Translations under genes and position numbers: made by a program
Source of the DNA: Antarcticimicrobium sp040365005
Lineage (GTDB): Bacteria > Pseudomonadota > Alphaproteobacteria > Rhodobacterales > Rhodobacteraceae
Direction: 5' to 3'
Length of the DNA: 64,000 nucleotides
Assembly (NCBI RefSeq): GCF_040365005.1
Contig: NZ_BAABWV010000013.1
Coordinates: forward strand, 100,752-164,751
The notes under the pieces: model-generated
Seen by the model: the letters and a program-made list of their open reading frames with translations, nothing else
Told to the model about the DNA's origin: nothing
The model's database searches: none
Shown: piece by piece, positions 26,616-33,324 of the stretch
Layout of the letters: each line of letters begins with the position of its first letter
How positions within the stretch are numbered: position 1 is the stretch's first letter

Positions 26616-27944
26616 ATGAAAAGACTCAATTCAATTGCCGCCGCGGCGGCGCTGATCGCGCTGCCCTCGCTGGGCCTGGCGCAGGAGGCCACCGCCGACA
26701 TGACCCCGCCCAACGGCGAGATCGGCTTCATCTTCACCACCTTCATGTTCCTGGTCGCCGGCTTTCTGGTGTTCTTCATGGCCGCCGGCTTCGCGATGCT
26801 CGAAGCGGGCCTGGTGCGCAGCAAGAACGTGACCATGCAGCTGACCAAGAACGTGGCCTTGTTCGCGCTTGCCTCGATCTTCTACTACATCCTCGGCTAC
26901 AACCTGATGTACCCGGGCGACGGCTGGATGGTCGACGGCGTGCTTGGCGCGCTTGCGGTCACCGGGCTTGAGCCGGTTGGCCTCGAAGGGGCCGAGCCGG
27001 ACCTGACCTATGCCTCGGTCGGTTCCGACTTCTTCTTCCAGCTGATGTTCTGTGCGGCGACCGCCTCGATCGTGTCAGGCGCGTTGGCCGAACGGATCAA
27101 GCTGTGGCCCTTCCTGGTCTTCGTGATCGTGCTGACCGCCGTGATCTATCCGGTGCAGGCAAGCTGGAAGTGGGGCGGCGGTTTCCTCGATGCGGCCGGG
27201 TTCCAGGACTTCGCCGGGTCGACCGTCGTGCACTCGGTTGGCGGCTGGGCCGCACTGATGGGCGCCATCATCCTCGGGCCGCGCATTGGCAAGTACAAGG
27301 ACGGCAAGGTCCACCCGTTCCCGGGTTCGAACCTGACCCTCGCCACGCTGGGCACGTTCATCCTGTGGCTGGGCTGGTTCGGGTTCAACGGTGGTTCGCA
27401 GCTGTACATGGATACCGCCGGCAACGTTGCTGACATCAGCCGGATCTTCTCCAACACCAACACCGCTGCTGCTGCGGGCGCCGTTGTCGCGATGCTCCTG
27501 ACCCAGGCGCTGTATGGCAAGCCGGACCTGACGATGATCCTGAACGGCGCGCTGGCCGGTCTGGTCTCGATCACCGCCGAACCCCTGACGCCTTCGCTGA
27601 TCGGCTCGACGCTGATCGGTGGTGTCGGTGGCGCAATCGTGGTCTTCGCGGTCCCGCTGCTGGACAAGCTCAAGATCGACGACGTGGTCGGCGCCATCCC
27701 GGTGCACCTGTTCGCCGGCATCTGGGGCACCATTGCGGTGGTCTTCACCAACGACGCCGCCAGCCTCGGCACGCAGCTCTACTCGATCGTCGTGGTCGGT
27801 GTGTTCGTCTCGGTGGCCTCGGCAGTGGTCTGGTTCATCCTCAAGGCCGTGACCGGTATCCGGGTCTCGGAAGAGGAAGAGATCAACGGGCTCGACATGG
27901 CCGAGCTGGGCATGGAAGCCTATCCCGAGTTCTCGAAGGGCTGA
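26616..27944 (+). CDS. amtB: Ammonium transporter
   Basis: Inner-membrane ammonium channel, 442 aa. A cleavable signal (about 1-22, ending GLAQE) precedes about 11 transmembrane helices. Conserved segments include the FFMAAGFAMLEAGLVRSKN helix, the DFAGSTVVHSVGGWAALMG segment with the pore His, and the C-terminal tail that binds GlnK. The start at 26616 has GGAG four bases upstream. It is cotranscribed with glnK and probably nitrogen-regulated. A strong terminator follows. Confidence 0.95.
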   Translation: MKRLNSIAAAAALIALPSLGLAQEATADMTPPNGEIGFIFTTFMFLVAGFLVFFMAAGFAMLEAGLVRSKNVTMQLTKNVALFALASIFYYILGYNLMYPGDGWMVDGVLGALAVTGLEPVGLEGAEPDLTYASVGSDFFFQLMFCAATASIVSGALAERIKLWPFLVFVIVLTAVIYPVQASWKWGGGFLDAAGFQDFAGSTVVHSVGGWAALMGAIILGPRIGKYKDGKVHPFPGSNLTLATLGTFILWLGWFGFNGGSQLYMDTAGNVADISRIFSNTNTAAAAGAVVAMLLTQALYGKPDLTMILNGALAGLVSITAEPLTPSLIGSTLIGGVGGAIVVFAVPLLDKLKIDDVVGAIPVHLFAGIWGTIAVVFTNDAASLGTQLYSIVVVGVFVSVASAVVWFILKAVTGIRVSEEEEINGLDMAELGMEAYPEFSKG

Positions 27945-27972
27945 GGCGCCTTCCCCTCAGTCTGAAACACTG

Positions 27973-27999
27973 GCCCGGGCGGAAACGCCCGGGCTTTTT
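27973..27999 (+). terminator. Rho-independent terminator of glnK-amtB
   Basis: Perfect 9-base stem GCCCGGGCG / CGCCCGGGC around a GAAA tetraloop, followed by TTTTT. Confidence 0.93.
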
Positions 28000-28076
28000 C
28001 GATTCGAATGGCCGGATGATGACGGCGGCGCGCGCGCCGTGAACCGGCATCGAAAGCCCCGGCAGACCCCGAGTCG

Positions 28077-28186
28077 CCCCCCCGGAATCGGGGGGGTTTC
28101 CGGCGGTTTTGTACGATCCTGCCGGCCCCGCTCCGGCGCCAAGCGCCGGTTTCGGGCAGTTTCGGCGCCGTTTCGTACAAACCGCC
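28077..28186. repeat. Nested inverted-repeat element in the amtB-hemC gap
   Basis: The 408-base gap between amtB and hemC has no convincing ORF. After the amtB terminator it holds a C7/G7 hairpin (28077-28096) and then a larger structure: outer arms GGCGGTTTTGTACGA (28102-28116) and TCGTACAAACCGCC (28173-28186) match except for one missing base, a CTGCC/GGCAG pair lies inside (near 28119 and 28156), and a perfect CCGGCGC-CAA-GCGCCGG hairpin (28133-28149) sits at the centre. It could be a small RNA, a long hairpin repeat or a mobile-element remnant. No second copy is present in the window. Confidence 0.55.
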
Positions 28187-28352
28187 CCGGCGTGGGCACG
28201 ACGGGCGGACAGACAGGTTAACGCACCTGAAATTTCCGCAGGCCCAAAGCGAATTTTTTCGCGATCCCCACCCATCCGACCGACCGGTTGTCACCGCCCC
28301 GCGACCATCGCGCGGTTGTCAGCGCCCGACCCGATCACTAAAGGGGAAGGCC

Positions 28353-29312
28353 ATGACAGCATCGCTTCCCTCCCCCGCTTCGCCGCTGAAGATCGGCACC
28401 CGTGGCTCGCCCCTGGCGCTGGCGCAGGCGCATGAGACGCGCGACCGGCTGGCCGCCGCCTTTGACCTGCCGCAAGAGGCCTTCGAGGTGGTGGTGATCC
28501 ACACCACGGGCGACGATGCGGCGCTGGTGGCAAAGGACCGGCCGCTGAAGGAGATCGGCGGCAAGGGCCTGTTCACCAAGGAGATCGAGGAACAGCTTTC
28601 CTCGGGCGGGATCGACATCGCGGTGCATTCGATGAAGGACATGCCGGTGGAGCAGCCCGGGGGGCTGATCCTGGATTGCTACCTGCCGCGCGAGGATGTG
28701 CGCGACGGTTTCGTTTCGCCGGCGCTGTCGGGCTGGGCCGAACTGCCCGAGGGGGCGGTTGCCGGCACCTCGAGCCTGCGGCGGCGGGCGCAGCTATTGA
28801 ACCGGCGGCCCGACCTGAAGGTGGTCGAATTTCGCGGCAACGTGCAGACCCGGCTGAAAAAGCTGGCGGACGGTGTGGCCGACTGCACCTTTCTTGCCAT
28901 GGCGGGGCTGAACCGGCTGGGGCGCAGCGACGTGCCCGCAACGCCGGTGGCGCCCGAGGCGATGCTGCCCGCCGTGGCGCAGGGTGCGATCGGTATCGAG
29001 CGGCGGGAAAGCGATTCCGCCGTGGCCGGGATGCTGGCGGCGATCCACGACGCCGAGACCGCCAAGCGGCTGGCGGCCGAGCGCGCCTTTCTCGCCACGC
29101 TGGACGGGTCGTGCGAAACGCCGATTGCCGGGCTGGCGGAACTGGACGGCAACACGCTGCGGCTGCGCGGCGAGGTGCTGCGCCCGGACGGGTCCGAGGC
29201 GATTGCCGAGGATGCCAGCTGCCCGGTCGAGGACGGCGCGGCGCTGGGGCGCGAGATGGCGCTGAAGCTGCTGGAGCGGGCCGGACCGGGGTTCTTCGAC
29301 TGGCGCGGCTGA
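28353..29312 (+). CDS. hemC: Porphobilinogen deaminase (hydroxymethylbilane synthase)
   Basis: Joins four porphobilinogens into hydroxymethylbilane in tetrapyrrole synthesis. 319 aa, with IGTRGSPLALAQA at the N-terminus, KEIGGKGLFTKEIE, VHSMKDMP and the dipyrromethane-cofactor cysteine C254 in LDGSCETPI. An AAAGGGGAAGG ribosome site precedes the ATG. The short-chain dehydrogenase gene follows after 139 bases without a recognisable terminator. Confidence 0.95.
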   Translation: MTASLPSPASPLKIGTRGSPLALAQAHETRDRLAAAFDLPQEAFEVVVIHTTGDDAALVAKDRPLKEIGGKGLFTKEIEEQLSSGGIDIAVHSMKDMPVEQPGGLILDCYLPREDVRDGFVSPALSGWAELPEGAVAGTSSLRRRAQLLNRRPDLKVVEFRGNVQTRLKKLADGVADCTFLAMAGLNRLGRSDVPATPVAPEAMLPAVAQGAIGIERRESDSAVAGMLAAIHDAETAKRLAAERAFLATLDGSCETPIAGLAELDGNTLRLRGEVLRPDGSEAIAEDASCPVEDGAALGREMALKLLERAGPGFFDWRG

Positions 29313-29451
29313 GGCGCGATTTCTGAACCAAACGCCATCGGGCTGCGTAATCAAGGCAGGAACAGGAGCCCCGCCCGATGCCGCATGCCATGATGACAGT
29401 CACAAATCCGACGGCAAGTTTCGCCCCTTGCCGGGCGGAGGCGGTGGCGTG

Positions 29452-30189
29452 ATGGACCCGTTCAACGGCAAGACATGGTGGATCGTCGGCGCCAGCGAAG
29501 GGCTGGGCCGGGCGCTGGCCGGGGCGCTGGATGCCAACGGTGCGCGGTTGGTGCTCTCGGCGCGGGGGGCGGAACGGTTGCAGGCGGTGGCAGCGCCGCT
29601 GCGCGACGCCCGCGCGGTGGTGATGGACGTGAGCGATGCGGGCTCGGTGCAGCGCGCGGCGGACGCGGTCGGGACGGTCGACGGGGTGATCTATTGCGTC
29701 GGGCTGTACGACCCGATGCCGGCGACCCGCTGGCAACCCGGTGCGCCCGAGGCGATGGTCGAGGCCAATTTCACCGGCGCATTGCGGGTGCTGGGCCGGG
29801 TCCTGCCCGGGATGGTGGCACGGGACGCGGGGCGGATCGTGCTGATCGGGTCACTGGCCGGGCATCGCGGGCTGCCGGGCGCGATCGGCTATGGCGCAAG
29901 CAAGGCGGCGCTGATGCATCTGGGCGAGAACCTTCGGGTGGACCTGCGCGGGACCGGCCTGCGGGTTCAACTGGCCAATCCCGGTTTCATCCGCACCCGG
30001 CTGACCGAGAAGAACGATTTTCCCATGCCGCAGATCATGGAGCCGGAGGTAGCAGCGGCGCGGGTGATCGGCGCGATCCGCTCGGGGCGGTTCTCGACCA
30101 GTTTCCCGGCACCGTTTTCCTGGCTGTTCACGATTGGCCGGCACCTGCCGATCGGGCTGTTTCACCGGTTGTTCGGGTCAAGCGGGTAG
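29452..30189 (+). CDS. Short-chain dehydrogenase/reductase
   Basis: NAD(P)-dependent oxidoreductase of 245 aa. The cofactor loop GASEGLG lies at residues 13-19 and the catalytic triad is S134, Y147 and K151 (YGASK). The C-terminal FPAPFSWLFTIGRHLPIGLFHRLFG is hydrophobic and suggests membrane association, as in DltE/YdfG-like SDRs. The start at 29452 is one of several close candidates (GTG at 29449, TTG at 29428); GGAGG lies 12 bases before the ATG, a little far, so the GTG is a fair alternative. Substrate unknown. Confidence 0.87.
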   Translation: MDPFNGKTWWIVGASEGLGRALAGALDANGARLVLSARGAERLQAVAAPLRDARAVVMDVSDAGSVQRAADAVGTVDGVIYCVGLYDPMPATRWQPGAPEAMVEANFTGALRVLGRVLPGMVARDAGRIVLIGSLAGHRGLPGAIGYGASKAALMHLGENLRVDLRGTGLRVQLANPGFIRTRLTEKNDFPMPQIMEPEVAAARVIGAIRSGRFSTSFPAPFSWLFTIGRHLPIGLFHRLFGSSG

Positions 30190-30253
30190 GAGATCGGAGG
30201 GTCGGTCGCGCGGACCGGCGAACCATCGTCACAGCGGGACATGGATTGAGAGG

Positions 30254-30417
30254 TCCCCGCTTTCGCGGGGATGACAGCGTAGCGGCGCATAATGACACGT
30301 GGGGGCGTGAGCGGGCCGGGTTCCCCTGTCATTGCCGCGAAGGCGGCAATCCGGGGGCCGGGGGGGATCCCCGCCTGCGCGGGGATGACAGTGTGGAGGC
30401 ACGGGGATGACAGCGTA
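30254..30417. repeat. REP-like palindrome cluster
   Basis: Several copies of a short palindromic unit ending in GATGACAG: TCCCCGC-TTTC-GCGGGGATGACAG (30254-30276), an inverted relative CCTGTCATTGCCGC-GAAG-GCGGCAAT (30325-30350), CCCCGC-CTGC-GCGGGGATGACAG (30369-30391), and a partial CGGGGATGACAG (30402-30413). The unit recurs at 38533-38611. The layout resembles extragenic REP/BIME clusters; a REP-associated transposase was not seen. Confidence 0.75.
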
Positions 30418-30438
30418 GTGGCGCGCGATGACGGCGCG

Positions 30439-31020
30439 TCAGCGCAACCCGTCCTCGCCGGTGACATCCTCGACCTGCAGGCCGCCCATGCGGTGGTGGA
30501 TGCGGCCGCCGCGGCTCATTGCCAGTGCGAACAGCAGTTCATCGGCGCGGGGGCCATCGGGGAGGCCGACCTCCATCGCGTCGAAATGGCTGCGCACGTA
30601 AGCGGCGTTGATGTGGCCCAACGGGATGTCGATGCGGGTGCCGGGGCCGCCAACCTTCATCGCCGAGGGGACGATCGCCTTGGCCTCGCCCAACCGCGCG
30701 CGCATGGCATAGCCGCCGGGCACGTGCCAGAGCGCGGTATGCTCCAACTCGCCGCCCTCGCCCGCCAGCCCGGCCTTGCCGTAGCCGTCGATGCCCTCGA
30801 TGCCGCCCATCGCCTCTATCAGCCGGTCGGTCATCATCAGCCCGAGCGGCTTGAGATCCTCCATCGCCGGTTGCAGGTCCTCGGTATAGCTGCCGGCGAA
30901 AGGGTTTTTCACGAGCGCGACGATGGCGGCGCGGCGGCGGGGCTGCGCCGGGGGCGGACCGCCCTCGTGGTGGATGTCCTCGATGAAGATCATGGTCTTG
31001 CGCAGGGGAAAGTCAGGCAT
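30439..31020 (-). CDS. DUF1185 'amino acid synthesis' family protein
   Basis: 193 aa cytosolic protein of the AA_synth (DUF1185) family. Typical segments are IEDIHHEGG at the N-terminus, AIVALVKNPFAG, GKAGLAGEGGELEHTALWHVPGG and HINAAYVRSHFDAMEVGLPDGPRADEL. Function has not been established; the family name rests on an old annotation. It is the last gene of the minus-strand operon that starts with the FAD subunit, overlapping the UPF0280 gene by eight bases. The context suggests a catabolic enzyme acting late on a ring or amino-acid-like intermediate (inference). Confidence 0.85.
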   Translation of the reverse strand: MPDFPLRKTMIFIEDIHHEGGPPPAQPRRRAAIVALVKNPFAGSYTEDLQPAMEDLKPLGLMMTDRLIEAMGGIEGIDGYGKAGLAGEGGELEHTALWHVPGGYAMRARLGEAKAIVPSAMKVGGPGTRIDIPLGHINAAYVRSHFDAMEVGLPDGPRADELLFALAMSRGGRIHHRMGGLQVEDVTGEDGLR

Positions 31021-31855
31021 GGGTCGGCTCCTTGGAAGCTATGAGGTCGGGCGCGCCGAGCGTTCGGGTCTGCCCCGAGAGTGTCAGCAGCGCGGCGTGG
31101 ATCAACCCGCGTGCGCGGCAGGTCTCGGCAAGGGCGAGGCCACCGGCGAGGGCGGTGTCGATCTCTGCCCCAATCAGCGGGGCGAGATCGACGGTGACAA
31201 GGCGGTCGCCGAGATCGCTGTCGGGGGAGAGATCGCGCGCAGGGGTTCGGGTGATCTTGGGGTTGCCCGGCAGGTCGACGGCATTGGCGATCATCGTGGC
31301 GGCGGCGTCCGCCTGCGCGGCAGTCGCGGCCAGCACGGTGACGCTGTCGGCGATGCCGAGAGAGTGGCTGCGGCCATGTCGGCCCGAGGTGGCGATGCCG
31401 CGCGTGGGGCTGTCGGCCCCGATGGTCGCGCGGCCCGGTGTGCCGCCGGCGATGGCGGCGGTGAAGCTTTCGCCCGGGGCGAGGTGCAGGGCGATATCGC
31501 CGCCGTTGTTGACATAGGCGCGGGTGAGCGCCCCGGCCCCGGTCATGGCGGACAGCACACTGTCGGCCACGGCGCCGGCGACGGCGGCCATCGGGGTGAT
31601 GAAGGCCGGACGAAAGGGCAGCGTGGCGGCATGCATGTGTCGCGCGATTTCGCCCTCGGGGCGGGGACCGGTGGGCGCGCGCAGAAGCGGCAGTTCAGCG
31701 ACCAGTTCCTCGAGCACGCTGTCGAAGCGGGCGGCGGCGGCGCGCAGGGCGGCGTCACGGCCCAGCCCCTCGGCATCAATGATCAGGTCGATCGGGCCGT
31801 GCTGCAGGTGCAGGCGGCGGCGGTCGGGCAGAAAGGCGATCTGCGGGCCGGTCAT
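31013..31855 (-). CDS. UPF0280 family protein (ApbE-like fold)
   Basis: 280 aa. AYVNNGGDIALHL and GIATSGRHGRSHSLGIADSVTVLA are the conserved stretches of UPF0280; they resemble the nucleotide/flavin-binding loops of ApbE, an FMN transferase, but that activity is not demonstrated for this family. No signal peptide. It overlaps its upstream neighbour by ATGA and is translated as part of the five-gene operon. Its possible job is flavin handling or processing of the pathway product (inference). Confidence 0.85.
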   Translation of the reverse strand: MTGPQIAFLPDRRRLHLQHGPIDLIIDAEGLGRDAALRAAAARFDSVLEELVAELPLLRAPTGPRPEGEIARHMHAATLPFRPAFITPMAAVAGAVADSVLSAMTGAGALTRAYVNNGGDIALHLAPGESFTAAIAGGTPGRATIGADSPTRGIATSGRHGRSHSLGIADSVTVLAATAAQADAAATMIANAVDLPGNPKITRTPARDLSPDSDLGDRLVTVDLAPLIGAEIDTALAGGLALAETCRARGLIHAALLTLSGQTRTLGAPDLIASKEPTHA

Positions 31856-33324
31856 GCGCCGTCCTTGCCGGTCACGGGGCCGACGGCGCGCACATCGGCA
31901 CCGTAGTCGCCGCCGTGTTCAAGGATGTCATCCACCGAGCGGGCCTTGTCGTCATGCCCGCCCAGCGCGCGGTATTCGGCGCGCGGCAGGGTGAATTCCA
32001 GCGGCGCGACGATGGCCGGGGTGGGCACCGAGCCAAAGGCGTTGTCGGGCATCCGTGTCACGTCGGCCATCAGGGTGATACCGCCGCCGGGCCAGACATA
32101 GGCGGGCGCGCCGCCGACAGTGACGCGGGTTTTCTCGTCCTGGACCGAGCGGGTCAGGCGCACCGGGTTCTTGGTGACGCCAGAGCGAAGTGAGCCGCCG
32201 GCGCCGCCCATGAACATCACGGTACAGAGCGCCGGTTCGCAGTTCTCCGCGATCAGCTCGACGGAAGCGCGCAGCGCCTCGGGCAGGTCGCGCGGTTGCG
32301 GCACGAGGTCGTCGTCGAGGGTGTAATAGGCGAATTGTTCGCCGGTGGTGGAGACCATCAGCAGGGTCAACCCGGGCCGCGCGCCCTTTTTCGGGTTCCA
32401 CTCCCCAAGGATGGTGAGCGGATCGGTGATGTCGGTGCCGCCCCAGCCGAGACCCGGCTCGGCCACCTGGAAATAGCGACCGGGGGTGGAGCGGCGGCCC
32501 TTGATGCGAATGCCGGTGTCGGGCCAGCCCAGCACCTTGCCCGCCTGGTGTTCGCTGACCACGCCGGTGATGTGATCGTCGACGACGACCACCTCGTCGA
32601 CCAGCCCCTGCCACTGGCTGGCGAACATGCCGATGGTGGCCGAGCCGCAACCGACGCGCATCCGTTCTTCGCGCTGGCCGTCGACGATGGGGGGCTGTCC
32701 CGCCTGCACGATGACGCTGGCGCCGCCGTCGACGGAAAGCTCCACCGCCTCGCGGTTGCACAGGCGCAGCAGGGTGTCGCAGGTGACGCGGCCCTCGGGC
32801 TTCGACCCGCCGGTGAGGTGGTCGACGCCGCCGAGGCTGAGCATCTGCGAGCCGTATTCGGAGGTGATCACCAACCCCACCGCCTCGCCCTTGGCGCGCA
32901 CCACCGCGCCCTCGGGGCCGAGGTGGCGGTCGGTGTCGATCTTTATCTTGACGCCGCAGTAGGAAAAGATCGCCTCGGTTACCACGGTGACGAAATCGGC
33001 GCCGTCCAACTCGCGCGAGACGATGAAGGGCGCCGGTTTGTAATCGGGATAGGTGGTGCCGGCGCCGACGGCGGTGACAAAGAGATCGTCACCGGACAGG
33101 GTGCCGTCCCAGTCAGCCTTGAGAAAGGGTTTGACCTCGTCTCCCTTGGCGATGCGGCGGTCGAGCACGGTGAGCGGGTCGCAGCGGATGATGCGACCGC
33201 CCTGGTTGGCATAGCGGTCGCAGGCGCCGATGCGGCCCTCGGCGATGTAGCACATCACCGGGCAAGCGTCGCAGCGGATCTTTTCGGGCCGGGTCTTCTC
33301 GGGGCGCGGGGGGCGGTCGGTCAT
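31852..33324 (-). CDS. 6-hydroxynicotinate reductase-like iron-sulfur protein
   Basis: 490 aa. The N-terminus carries a four-cysteine cluster motif C18, C21, C25 and C35 (C-x2-C-x3-C-x9-C), suited to a [4Fe-4S] centre. The body contains GVKIKIDTDRHLGPEG, LVITSEYGSQMLSLGGVDHLTGG and GGAGGSLRSGVTKNPVRLT, matching proteins usually annotated as 6-hydroxynicotinate reductase, which in Eubacterium barkeri nicotinate fermentation reduces the hydroxylated ring using ferredoxin. In an apparently aerobic organism its substrate may differ. It lies between the molybdenum hydroxylase and the UPF0280 gene with ATGA overlaps on both sides. Confidence 0.8.
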   Translation of the reverse strand: MTDRPPRPEKTRPEKIRCDACPVMCYIAEGRIGACDRYANQGGRIIRCDPLTVLDRRIAKGDEVKPFLKADWDGTLSGDDLFVTAVGAGTTYPDYKPAPFIVSRELDGADFVTVVTEAIFSYCGVKIKIDTDRHLGPEGAVVRAKGEAVGLVITSEYGSQMLSLGGVDHLTGGSKPEGRVTCDTLLRLCNREAVELSVDGGASVIVQAGQPPIVDGQREERMRVGCGSATIGMFASQWQGLVDEVVVVDDHITGVVSEHQAGKVLGWPDTGIRIKGRRSTPGRYFQVAEPGLGWGGTDITDPLTILGEWNPKKGARPGLTLLMVSTTGEQFAYYTLDDDLVPQPRDLPEALRASVELIAENCEPALCTVMFMGGAGGSLRSGVTKNPVRLTRSVQDEKTRVTVGGAPAYVWPGGGITLMADVTRMPDNAFGSVPTPAIVAPLEFTLPRAEYRALGGHDDKARSVDDILEHGGDYGADVRAVGPVTGKDGA

